From Candidatus Roizmanbacteria bacterium CG_4_10_14_0_8_um_filter_39_9 (lineage in GTDB: Bacteria > Patescibacteriota > Microgenomatia > UBA1406 > GWC2-37-13): 12,158 nucleotides of DNA. Each line of letters opens with the position of its first letter. The stretch's first letter is position 1. The position numbers were made by a program, and so were the translations under genes. The DNA lies in NCBI GenBank assembly GCA_002784505.1, contig PFLF01000059.1:1305-13462 (forward strand), given 5' to 3'. Shown in pieces: positions 7,228-12,158 of the stretch. The notes below the pieces were generated by a model. The model had not been told where the DNA came from, ran no database searches, and was given only the letters and a program-made list of their open reading frames with translations.

Positions 7228-7449
7228 TCATAGGGAAATGATAAAAAATCCAATCACTCCCAGAAGGATCCATTCACGGAGCGAAAATTTCACCTTTTGC
7301 ATAACAAATGCAGGTACATAAAAAAGTGTTGCAAAAACACAGGTTATAGCTGAAATCACAAATGAATTTTGTGTGGGAAAAAACTTACGGATGATAATAA
7401 ATTCGAGCGCCCACAGAAACTGGGCTATAATAATAAAAACGATTCCCAT
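7228..7449 (-). pseudogene. Truncated EamA/DMT-type membrane protein, leader gene of trmD
   Basis: A 73-residue hydrophobic protein with three membrane segments (about 2-20, 29-50, 59-73). The start, MGIVFIIIAQFLWALEFIIIRKF, resembles the first helix of EamA/DMT-superfamily transporters, which normally have about ten helices and 280-300 residues. The frame stops inside the third helix and trmD follows at once, so the rest of a transporter appears deleted. It keeps a well-formed leaderless promoter, and its TGA is 5 bases before the trmD ATG, so it may persist as the translated leader of trmD. It could instead be a genuine small membrane protein. The EamA assignment rests on a short stretch and is tentative. 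Confidence 0.6.
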
Positions 7450-7457
7450 ATAATTAG

Positions 7458-7470
7458 ATTATACTATACT
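7458..7470. promoter_or_regulatory. Overlapping divergent -10 boxes (eamA-trmD and yidD)
   Basis: The gap between the divergent starts at 7449 (minus) and 7472 (plus) is only 22 bp and contains -10 boxes for both directions. The minus strand has TATAAT at 7458-7463, 14 bases from the minus ATG. The plus strand has TATACT at 7460-7465, 12 bases from the yidD ATG, with a second TATACT at 7465-7470. The boxes share bases 7460-7463, so RNA polymerase could occupy only one direction at a time. Both transcripts would be leaderless. No good -35 is visible on either side. Confidence 0.6.
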
Positions 7471-7471
7471 C

Positions 7472-7711
7472 ATGCTCAAAAAAACGGTTCTAGGCTTTAT
7501 CCGGCTCTATCAGAAGACATCTTTCTTTCATGGCGAAATAGCCCGCAATTTATTTCTAACCGACAGGGTTTGTAGGTTCACTCCCACATGCTCAGAGTAT
7601 TCTTATCAGGCAATAGAAAAATATGGTGTTGGCCAGGGAATAGGGCTTAGCCTTAAAAGAATAGTCCGTTGTCATCCGTGGAATAAAGGGGGTAATGACC
7701 CACTCATTTAA
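7472..7711 (+). CDS. yidD: Membrane protein insertion efficiency factor YidD
   Basis: A small protein of 79 residues, typical for the family, thought to sit at the inner membrane face and help YidC insert membrane proteins. Diagnostic motifs are intact: CRFTPTCSEYSYQAI from residue 34 with two conserved cysteines, and RCHPWNKGGNDPLI at the C terminus with the third cysteine. A short hydrophobic-amphipathic N terminus may bind the membrane. In many bacteria yidD lies between rnpA and yidC; here it stands alone, divergent from the truncated EamA-trmD pair. The ATG at 7472 lies 12 bases from a TATACT box, so the mRNA is predicted to start exactly at the start codon. Confidence 0.93.
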   Translation: MLKKTVLGFIRLYQKTSFFHGEIARNLFLTDRVCRFTPTCSEYSYQAIEKYGVGQGIGLSLKRIVRCHPWNKGGNDPLI

Positions 7712-7782
7712 AGGATAAGGTACTTCCTAATAAATATACTTTTGTAACGCCCCCACTTCATATTTTTGTAGCTTCTAGACAC

Positions 7783-7811
7783 TTGTAGTTATATACAAAC
7801 ATTCTTACTAT
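7783..7811 (+). promoter_or_regulatory. Putative dprA promoter with near-palindrome at -35
   Basis: A weak -35 TTGTAG (7783-7788) and a weak -10 TACTAT (7806-7811) lie 17 bp apart. The -10 begins 14 bases before the dprA ATG, the same distance as for uppS and the ABC operon. The -35 is part of an inverted repeat, TTGTA (7783-7787) and TACAA (7794-7798), which could bind a repressor or activator. The rest of the 108-bp gap after yidD shows no gene and no clear terminator. Confidence 0.4.
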
Positions 7812-7819
7812 TACCACAT

Positions 7820-8908
7820 ATGATAGAAGATATCGGATACTACGTTGGGTTTTCTTTCTGTCAGGGGATAGGGCCCATGAAGTTTCATGCACTCATCAGC
7901 GCTTTTGGCTCAGCGCGGGATTCATATAATGCATCCGGCACACAGATAAAATATCTCCTTGGTCAAAGATTATCAGAAGAATTTATTGCATTCAGAAACC
8001 GTTTTAATAAAGAAAAAATAATAAATGACCTGATTCGAAAAAAAATATTTCCCCTTTGCATTGATGATCCCGCATATCCTCTCTGTTTAAAAAATATTTC
8101 AGATCCTCCCATTTGTTTGTACATAAAAGGGGACTGGAATAAGTTGCAGTTTGAAAAGCAGGTAACAATTAGTGTAGTCGGCACCAGAAAGCCAACCTCA
8201 TATGGTCAACAAGTAGCGAGAACACTTTCCATGGGCTTGGCCTCGCGGGGTGTCTTGATAATCTCAGGAATGGCGCTCGGAGTCGATACAATCGCTCATC
8301 AAGCCGCACTAACCTGCAACACTCCGACGATAGCGGTTTTAGGCTGCGGGGTAGATATTATTTATCCCTCCGTAAACCGGCAGCTTTATTTTGACATTAT
8401 AAAAAAAGGCGGGGTGATTCTATCGGAATTTCCTCCCGGGCATACTGTTTTAAAAGGGCTGTTTGTTGCTCGAAACCGAATCATATCCGGATTATCTAAA
8501 GGAATCGTGGTTATCGAAGGAGCTTCTGATTCTGGTGCATTAATAACGGCAAAATATGCAGCAAATCAAGGAAGATCTGTCTTTGCTCCGCCATCACCGA
8601 TTACCTCCGTAATGGGAGATGCCCCGAATATTCTGTTAAAACAGGGAGCAGTGTTTGTGACGAGTGTTGACGATATATTTCATGAACTCAATATTCCTTT
8701 AAAAAATATCGGGAAAGTAATTTCACAGATTAATTTGACTGACGAAGAACGGGGGATTTTAGAATTAATGAAGAGCGAACCGGCGTCAATTGACGATATG
8801 GTTGAAAAAACATCTTTTGCGGTCCAGACCGTGTTAAGCATCCTATCGTCTTTAGAATTAAAAGGAATTGTTGAAAGGCAAGATGACGGAAGATATCAGA
8901 TTCAATGA
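7820..8908 (+). CDS. dprA: DNA processing protein DprA (natural transformation, RecA loader)
   Basis: Binds incoming single-stranded DNA and loads RecA during natural transformation. The 362 residues show the full architecture: a helical N-terminal region with a CQGIGPMKFHAL segment (14-25), a Rossmann-like DprA core with VGTRKPTSYG (120-129), SGMALGVDTIAH (149-160), GCGVDIIYP (175-183), SEFPPG (202-207) and RNRIISGLSKG (218-228), and a C-terminal winged helix (about 303-360). The usual PxGTxP segment is altered to PPGHTVLKG. The start is set by a -10-like box 14 bases upstream; no Shine-Dalgarno is present. The stop overlaps the end of the convergent rpiB by 7 bases. No other competence gene lies in the window. 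Confidence 0.94.
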   Translation: MIEDIGYYVGFSFCQGIGPMKFHALISAFGSARDSYNASGTQIKYLLGQRLSEEFIAFRNRFNKEKIINDLIRKKIFPLCIDDPAYPLCLKNISDPPICLYIKGDWNKLQFEKQVTISVVGTRKPTSYGQQVARTLSMGLASRGVLIISGMALGVDTIAHQAALTCNTPTIAVLGCGVDIIYPSVNRQLYFDIIKKGGVILSEFPPGHTVLKGLFVARNRIISGLSKGIVVIEGASDSGALITAKYAANQGRSVFAPPSPITSVMGDAPNILLKQGAVFVTSVDDIFHELNIPLKNIGKVISQINLTDEERGILELMKSEPASIDDMVEKTSFAVQTVLSILSSLELKGIVERQDDGRYQIQ

Positions 8909-9354
8909 GGGAGAAGCGGATCGTCCATTTTACGAGAGCGCCTTATATATTTTTCGGCAAGGATAGGGGGGGTAGAAATAAAAACGTCAATAATTTCTTT
9001 TGATTTTTCAAAGTCAAGATAATCGGAGGGAATGGCAATCATATTTATATGATCATTTTGCCTTCCGTGAACGGTTTGTTCTTTTGAAAAAGCGAGACCG
9101 CATCTTATTCCCTTATATCTATTTGCTGCAATTGCTACTCCAATACCTGATCCGCAAACAGCTATTCCTAAAAATTCCTTGGTGTTTTGAAGAATGGCCT
9201 GTGCAACTTTTTGTCCGATGTCCGGGTTGTCATCAAGGGGCTCCAGTTGATAGCTTCCCAAATCCTCAATACGGATGTTTTTCTCATGTAGGTACTCAAT
9301 AATTTTATTTTTGAGTTCAAATCCCCGGTGATCGGCGCCGATGAAGATGGTCAT
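8902..9354 (-). CDS. rpiB: Ribose-5-phosphate isomerase B (RpiB/LacAB family)
   Basis: Interconverts ribose 5-phosphate and ribulose 5-phosphate. The 150 residues show GADHRGFELK (6-15, with Asp8 and His9), DNPD at 42-45, AVCGSGIGVAIAANRYKGIR (65-84) with the catalytic cysteine Cys67, and GRQNDHINMIAIPS (97-110). Aligned without gaps to E. coli RpiB, the position of His99 is Asn100 and a histidine sits two residues later at 102, so the HND motif is rearranged to NDH. Related LacA/LacB isomerases and other sugar-phosphate isomerases of this fold could also fit, so the substrate is less certain than the family. It has its own promoter despite lying only 74 bp after the HU gene on the same strand. 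Confidence 0.88.
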   Translation of the reverse strand: MTIFIGADHRGFELKNKIIEYLHEKNIRIEDLGSYQLEPLDDNPDIGQKVAQAILQNTKEFLGIAVCGSGIGVAIAANRYKGIRCGLAFSKEQTVHGRQNDHINMIAIPSDYLDFEKSKEIIDVFISTPPILAEKYIRRSRKMDDPLLPH

Positions 9355-9360
9355 AGAATC

Positions 9361-9389
9361 AGTATAGCAATATTAATTGTCAAATACAA
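9361..9389 (-). promoter_or_regulatory. Promoter of rpiB, extended -10, leaderless
   Basis: TGCTATACT (hexamer 9361-9366) is an extended -10 whose first T lies 12 bases before the ATG, placing the predicted transcript start on the A of the start codon. A -35-like TTGTAT (9384-9389) lies 17 bp upstream. A perfect TTGACA (9378-9383) is also present but only 11 bp from the -10, too close to pair with it. The -35 overlaps the T tract of the HU terminator. Confidence 0.5.
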
Positions 9390-9416
9390 AAAACCCCGCC
9401 GGATTAAGGCGGGGTT
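9384..9416 (-). terminator. Rho-independent terminator of the HU gene
   Basis: On the minus strand AACCCCGCC (9408-9416) pairs with GGCGGGGTT (9392-9400) around a 7-base loop. The perfect 9-bp, GC-rich stem is followed at once by a T run and TTTG. It begins 12 bases after the HU stop codon, the expected position, and separates HU from rpiB. Confidence 0.9.
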
Positions 9417-9428
9417 ATCAAAGGAATC

Positions 9429-9701
9429 TTACTTCACCAAACGTTTAAGGCTTTTTCCTGCTGTAAAGCCTGGTGTTTTTGTTGCTGGAATTTGAATTTC
9501 AGCACCAGTTTGAGGATTTCTCCCTTTTCTGGATGCTCGTTTACGAACCATAAATGTACCAAATCCGGTAACTACCACTTTCTCTCCTCTTTTAAGAGCG
9601 TCAGTGATTGACCCAAAGACTGCGCCCACTGCATCTTTAGATGCTTTGGCGGTAAGTCCTGCTTTTTTTGTTACTTGAGCGACGAGGTCTGCTTTTGTCA
9701 T
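9429..9701 (-). CDS. hup: HU-family nucleoid-associated DNA-binding protein
   Basis: A 90-residue histone-like protein that bends and compacts DNA as a dimer. The N-terminal helices start MTKADLVAQVTKKAGL. The central VVVTGFGTFMVRKRA (42-56) and the arm GRNPQTGAEIQIPA (60-73) with intercalating Pro63 are canonical, as is the tail PGFTAGKSLKRLVK. The start is fixed by a near-perfect Shine-Dalgarno 6 bases upstream, very strong for this window and in keeping with an abundant protein. It is followed by a textbook terminator, so it forms a single-gene unit. IHF-type subunits are related, but the sequence is plain HU. Confidence 0.95.
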   Translation of the reverse strand: MTKADLVAQVTKKAGLTAKASKDAVGAVFGSITDALKRGEKVVVTGFGTFMVRKRASRKGRNPQTGAEIQIPATKTPGFTAGKSLKRLVK

Positions 9702-9707
9702 ATGATG

Positions 9708-9719
9708 TCACCTCCTTTT
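9708..9719 (-). promoter_or_regulatory. Consensus Shine-Dalgarno of the HU gene
   Basis: AAAAGGAGGTGA on the minus strand is a run complementary to the 16S rRNA tail, 6 bases before the ATG. It stands out because most other first genes here have no leader and no Shine-Dalgarno at all. Confidence 0.9.
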
Positions 9720-9924
9720 ATTGTTGACGATAAAAATAGTAATGGAATATAAAACATTAATAGCTTAATGAGTTTGAAGCCTCTTGTCAATCTATATTAA
9801 GAATATCTTATTATAACAATCTATATCAAATTTAGATTGCTCGGACAATGCGTCTGAGAATAAAAATTGCAGATCCCAGATGTCAAAAAATATTTGACAT
9901 CTGTTATCCGAAAGTTTTCAAAAA
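9720..9924. promoter_or_regulatory. Control region between RNase Y and HU with repeated CAATCTA sites
   Basis: This 205-bp non-coding stretch holds two exact copies of CAATCTATAT, at 9788-9797 and 9817-9826 (29 bp apart), and an inverted TAGATTG at 9833-9839 that makes an interrupted palindrome with the second copy. On the minus strand, toward HU, there is a TTGACA at 9783-9788 touching one copy and a TATAAT at 9810-9815 between the copies, but no pair with good spacing, so the HU promoter is not assigned. The arrangement looks like operator sites for a DNA-binding protein, possibly HU itself. Confidence 0.45.
9877..9903 (-). terminator. Perfect 11-bp hairpin after RNase Y, possible terminator
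   Basis: CAGATGTCAAA and TTTGACATCTG pair perfectly around a 5-base loop, beginning 21 bases after the RNase Y stop. There is no immediate T tract; a T5 run appears about 11 bases further on. It could end the RNase Y transcript, protect its 3' end, or be a palindromic protein-binding site upstream of HU. Confidence 0.45.
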
Positions 9925-11379
9925 TTAAATTTTTGTCCGGTCTTCAGCTCTAAACTCACGAAGTACCGTGATTTTTATCTGCCCGGGGAATACTTCAAAC
10001 TTTTCCTCAAGCTCCTGTTTTATTTTGGCGGCCAAAACAACCGATTCATCATCGCTGATTTCATTTGGCTGCACAATAACGCGCAGTTCCCGTCCCGCTT
10101 GAAGTGCATATGCTTCTTTTACACCTTTTTTTGTCTTTGCGATATCTTCGATGGTTTTAATACGCTTCAAGTATTCCTCTAGATCTTCATGGCGTGCTCC
10201 TGGTCTGCCGCCTGACACTGCATCTGAAATATAGACGATGAGTCCTTCAATTGAAGTGAAGGGGACATCTTCATGATGGGATGCAATACAGTCAACTACT
10301 TTTTGAGGAAAACGATATTTTTTAGCAAGCTCAACTCCCAGATCAATATGATTCCCTTCTTTTGCATCAATAACTTTTCCGATATCATGGAGAATACAGC
10401 CAAGCTTTACTACATTTATATCAGCTTTCAGTTCATGGGCAAGGGCCACTCCTATTCTTGTCTCCTCAAGAGTATGAACGATCATATTCTGACCATATGA
10501 GTACCGATATTTAAATTTTCCTAAGAGTTGAATTATTTCTGCAGGAAGATTAAATATTCCTACCTTATGTGCAAGTTCCTCACCCGCTTTGAAAATAGTT
10601 TTTTCTACCTCTTCTTTTGTTTTTGCAACAATTTCTTCAATTCGTGCAGGTTGAATCCGGCCGTCTTTAATGAGTCGTTCAAGTGCCGTTCTTGCAATTT
10701 CTCGGCGAACCGCATCAAATGATGATAGTTTCATAACACCTTCTTCTTCAAGATCAACATCAACCCCTGTTGCAACCTCAAAGGCACGAATATTTCGTCC
10801 TTCTTTACCGATAATGCGACCCTTATAATCATCACTTGGCAGATGAACAACTGAGAGAGTATATTCCGCAACGATATCCGTTGCTCCGTACCGCATAACA
10901 TCAAGCAAAATCTGTTTTCCTTTTTCATCTGCCTTTGATTTAATCTCTTCCTCGGCCTGTGTAATGCGTTTTGCAATATCGCTTTTTAGTTTTTCTTCCC
11001 ACCCCTGAAGGAGAAGTTCGCGGGCTTGGTCTTTCGAAAGCTGAGCAACTTTTTCAAGTTTCTGGAGAATAGTATCACGCTTTTCATCAAGGTCTTTTTT
11101 TCCATCATTTAGGCTTTGGCGGTCTCGTTCAATCTGTTCCTTATCTTTTACGATGATTTTCTCTTTCTCAGTGATCTGTTCTTCGCGAAAGGAGATGCGT
11201 TTTTCAACCTCCATTGCCTCACTGAGTATTTTCTGAGAAGATTTCTCAGCTTCGCTACGGGTGCGAAGAGCCTCTTCATTTGCCTTAAGTAAAATGGCCT
11301 TGACCTCTTGGTTAGCTTGAGCTACCTCTTCAGCTCTTTTTTGTGAACCAAATAATAGATTTTTTAGAAAAGTAAACAT
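9925..11379 (-). CDS. rny: Ribonuclease Y
   Basis: The endonuclease that starts mRNA decay in many bacteria. The 484 residues comprise a long charged coiled coil (about 13-160), a KH RNA-binding domain with GRIIGKEGRNIR at 187-198, an HD domain with YSYGQNMIVHT (294-303), HDIGK at 331-335 and SHHED at 367-371, then GRPGAR (391-396), and a C-terminal AGRELRVIV block (428-436). Bacillus RNase Y has about 520 residues and a clear N-terminal membrane helix. Here the N terminus is only MFTFLKNLLFG before the coiled coil, so no transmembrane anchor is present; a short amphipathic anchor is possible. An in-frame TAA 15 bases before the ATG excludes a longer protein. A Shine-Dalgarno (AAAAGGA) and a structured leader precede the start. 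Confidence 0.95.
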   Translation of the reverse strand: MFTFLKNLLFGSQKRAEEVAQANQEVKAILLKANEEALRTRSEAEKSSQKILSEAMEVEKRISFREEQITEKEKIIVKDKEQIERDRQSLNDGKKDLDEKRDTILQKLEKVAQLSKDQARELLLQGWEEKLKSDIAKRITQAEEEIKSKADEKGKQILLDVMRYGATDIVAEYTLSVVHLPSDDYKGRIIGKEGRNIRAFEVATGVDVDLEEEGVMKLSSFDAVRREIARTALERLIKDGRIQPARIEEIVAKTKEEVEKTIFKAGEELAHKVGIFNLPAEIIQLLGKFKYRYSYGQNMIVHTLEETRIGVALAHELKADINVVKLGCILHDIGKVIDAKEGNHIDLGVELAKKYRFPQKVVDCIASHHEDVPFTSIEGLIVYISDAVSGGRPGARHEDLEEYLKRIKTIEDIAKTKKGVKEAYALQAGRELRVIVQPNEISDDESVVLAAKIKQELEEKFEVFPGQIKITVLREFRAEDRTKI

Positions 11380-11510
11380 ATGAACATCCTTTTATGATGT
11401 TCGAGGAGTGTCATGAGTACGTGTGAAATGTACCTATATGTGTATTTGTCATGAATTTAATAACTTTGATTTATTCTTAAATTCCAATCTCCTCGAAACA
11501 ATTGGTAATT
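11380..11510 (-). promoter_or_regulatory. Structured leader of RNase Y mRNA with mutually exclusive hairpins
   Basis: Reading the minus strand, TTCGAGGAG (11489-11497) can pair with CTCCTCGAA (11400-11408) across 80 bases, a perfect 9-bp stem. The last three bases of that second arm (11400-11402) are also the first bases of GAACATC (11396-11402), which pairs with GATGTTC (11382-11388) in a 7-bp hairpin whose loop and 3' arm contain the Shine-Dalgarno AAAAGGA. Both stems cannot form fully at once. An 8-base direct repeat TCATGACA also occurs twice (11409-11416 and 11447-11454). This looks like a translational switch. Confidence 0.5.
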
Positions 11511-11516
11511 GCCTAT

Positions 11517-11545
11517 ATTCTACCTTTAATTATGCAAATCTTCAA
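11517..11545 (-). promoter_or_regulatory. Putative RNase Y promoter
   Basis: The minus strand has TTGAAG (11540-11545), a 17-bp spacer and TAGAAT (11517-11522), five of six matches to the -10 consensus. Transcription would start near 11510, giving a leader of about 131 bases that includes the whole structured region before the ATG. It lies in the gap after the GGCT-like gene, which shows no clear terminator. Confidence 0.5.
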
Positions 11546-11563
11546 TTGATTTTTTTTGGAGGC

Positions 11564-12097
11564 TTATGCGTTGAGGTACTGATGAGTTATTCCAAGCTCC
11601 TGGCGAATGCGCATTATCTCTTTGAATTTGTGTTCATCATCTTCACGATATATATTTTTACCTTTTTTATTAAGGTTATATTCATATTCAATTCCATTGA
11701 CAAATTCTTTAACGGGAAGTGTTTCACGAGCCAGGTCGGTTAATACCGGTATTTTTGTTCCACTGTTGGTAGTTACGTCAACTTGTTTGATTTCCCGCCA
11801 CTGTTCTTCAACAAATTCCCACTCCTTAATCTTATTTAAATCTTCCTGGTCAATTATCCAGACAGTTCCCACAACAATTCCTGGACTTTTTCGAATAGTA
11901 TATGCTCGGAACTGATCTCCCCACACTTTTTGAAGTACCGCTCGTGCACTCCCGGGGATCTGATCAAGAGTTTGAACAGCAAGTAGATATCCCTCAAGAA
12001 CAGCGGGTTCTCCTCCCTCCGGGTCTTTTCCGATTATTTCAGCAATTTTTTTCTTATCTCTATATGATCCGTATCCAAAAAAGAATGTTTTTGCCAT
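11564..12097 (-). CDS. GGCT-like (gamma-glutamylcyclotransferase fold) protein
   Basis: A 177-residue protein whose N terminus KTFFFGYGSYRDKK (3-16) carries the FGYGS phosphate- or gamma-glutamyl-binding loop of the GGCT/AIG2 fold, followed by LEGYLLAVQTLD (34-45) and VVGTVWIIDQEDLNKI (75-90). The acidic cluster WEFVEEQWRE (93-102) lies where the catalytic glutamate of this fold is found; Glu94, Glu97 and Glu98 are the candidates. The C-terminal third (about 122-177) is highly charged and unlike the core, making the protein longer than minimal members. Family enzymes release pyroglutamate from gamma-glutamyl peptides or amines, but the substrate here cannot be deduced. It precedes RNase Y, which has its own promoter. 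Confidence 0.7.
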   Translation of the reverse strand: MAKTFFFGYGSYRDKKKIAEIIGKDPEGGEPAVLEGYLLAVQTLDQIPGSARAVLQKVWGDQFRAYTIRKSPGIVVGTVWIIDQEDLNKIKEWEFVEEQWREIKQVDVTTNSGTKIPVLTDLARETLPVKEFVNGIEYEYNLNKKGKNIYREDDEHKFKEIMRIRQELGITHQYLNA

Positions 12098-12102
12098 ATG
12101 TT

Positions 12103-12131
12103 AATATAAATAATTATTTCGTAATTGTCTT
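12103..12131 (-). promoter_or_regulatory. Putative leaderless promoter of the GGCT-like gene
   Basis: On the minus strand AAGACA (12126-12131), a 17-bp spacer and TATATT (12103-12108) precede the ATG by 11 bases, so the transcript would start at the start codon. The flank is very AT-rich, so other -10-like matches exist. The remaining bases to the window end show no gene. Confidence 0.4.
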
Positions 12132-12158
12132 GGTTTGAAAAAGTGAATGAATAATGTC

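Noticed and set aside
7223..7273. Longer trmD start at 7273 adding 17 residues
   Set aside because: The extra residues are an out-of-frame reading of the EamA-like gene; MKISIITLFP at 7222 is the canonical TrmD N terminus.
9378..9383. Perfect TTGACA as the rpiB -35
   Set aside because: The spacer to TATACT is 11 bp, too short; TTGTAT at 17 bp fits better.
9810..9815. TATAAT as the HU -10
   Set aside because: No acceptable -35 at 15-19 bp upstream and a leader of about 100 bases would follow; left unassigned.
11558..11575. GGAGG followed by ATG on the plus strand as a small gene start
   Set aside because: The frame stops after two codons (ATG CGT TGA) and lies over the end of the GGCT-like gene.

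Overview
The window is a compact, AT-rich bacterial chromosome segment. It holds 13 recognisable protein genes, one probable partial gene at the left edge, and no gap above about 225 bp. No rRNA, tRNA, CRISPR array or insertion sequence is visible. TGA and TAA end most genes and TAG ends one, so the standard bacterial code applies; this argues against the lineages that read UGA as glycine. Small genes, short spacers and the style of the UppS, RpiB, RNase Y and SOD sequences suggest a Patescibacteria (CPR) genome, perhaps Microgenomates. That placement is inference from sequence style, not from a marker phylogeny.

Layout, left to right. Plus strand, 126-1819: a two-gene isoprenoid operon (uppS and a trans-polyprenyl diphosphate synthase, ATGA overlap). 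Plus strand, 1828-2871: a Fic-domain protein with its own promoter. Minus strand, 5831 to 2929: a three-gene ABC operon of the gliding-motility type (ATPase, permease, GldG-like protein) running from its own promoter. Minus strand: a Mn/Fe superoxide dismutase, then trmD preceded by a truncated EamA-type membrane protein. Plus strand: yidD and dprA. Minus strand, convergent with dprA: rpiB, HU, RNase Y and a GGCT-like protein, each with its own control region.

Most genes are housekeeping: lipid-carrier synthesis (uppS, polyprenyl synthase), membrane insertion (yidD), tRNA m1G37 methylation (trmD), mRNA decay (rny), nucleoid structure (HU), pentose phosphates (rpiB), DNA uptake and recombination (dprA) and oxidative defence (sod). 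The accessory-looking parts are the Fic protein, the Gld-type ABC system and the GGCT-like protein.

The most interesting pattern is regulatory. For eight transcription units a -10-like hexamer begins only 11-14 bases before the ATG, so the predicted mRNAs start at or within about 3 bases of the start codon (leaderless). Several of these have an extended -10 (TGn). HU and RNase Y instead have leaders and clear Shine-Dalgarno sites. The RNase Y leader also contains two inverted repeats that share bases and so are mutually exclusive, which suggests feedback control. Short heptamer repeats occur in a trmD surface loop and at the fic/gldG convergent junction.
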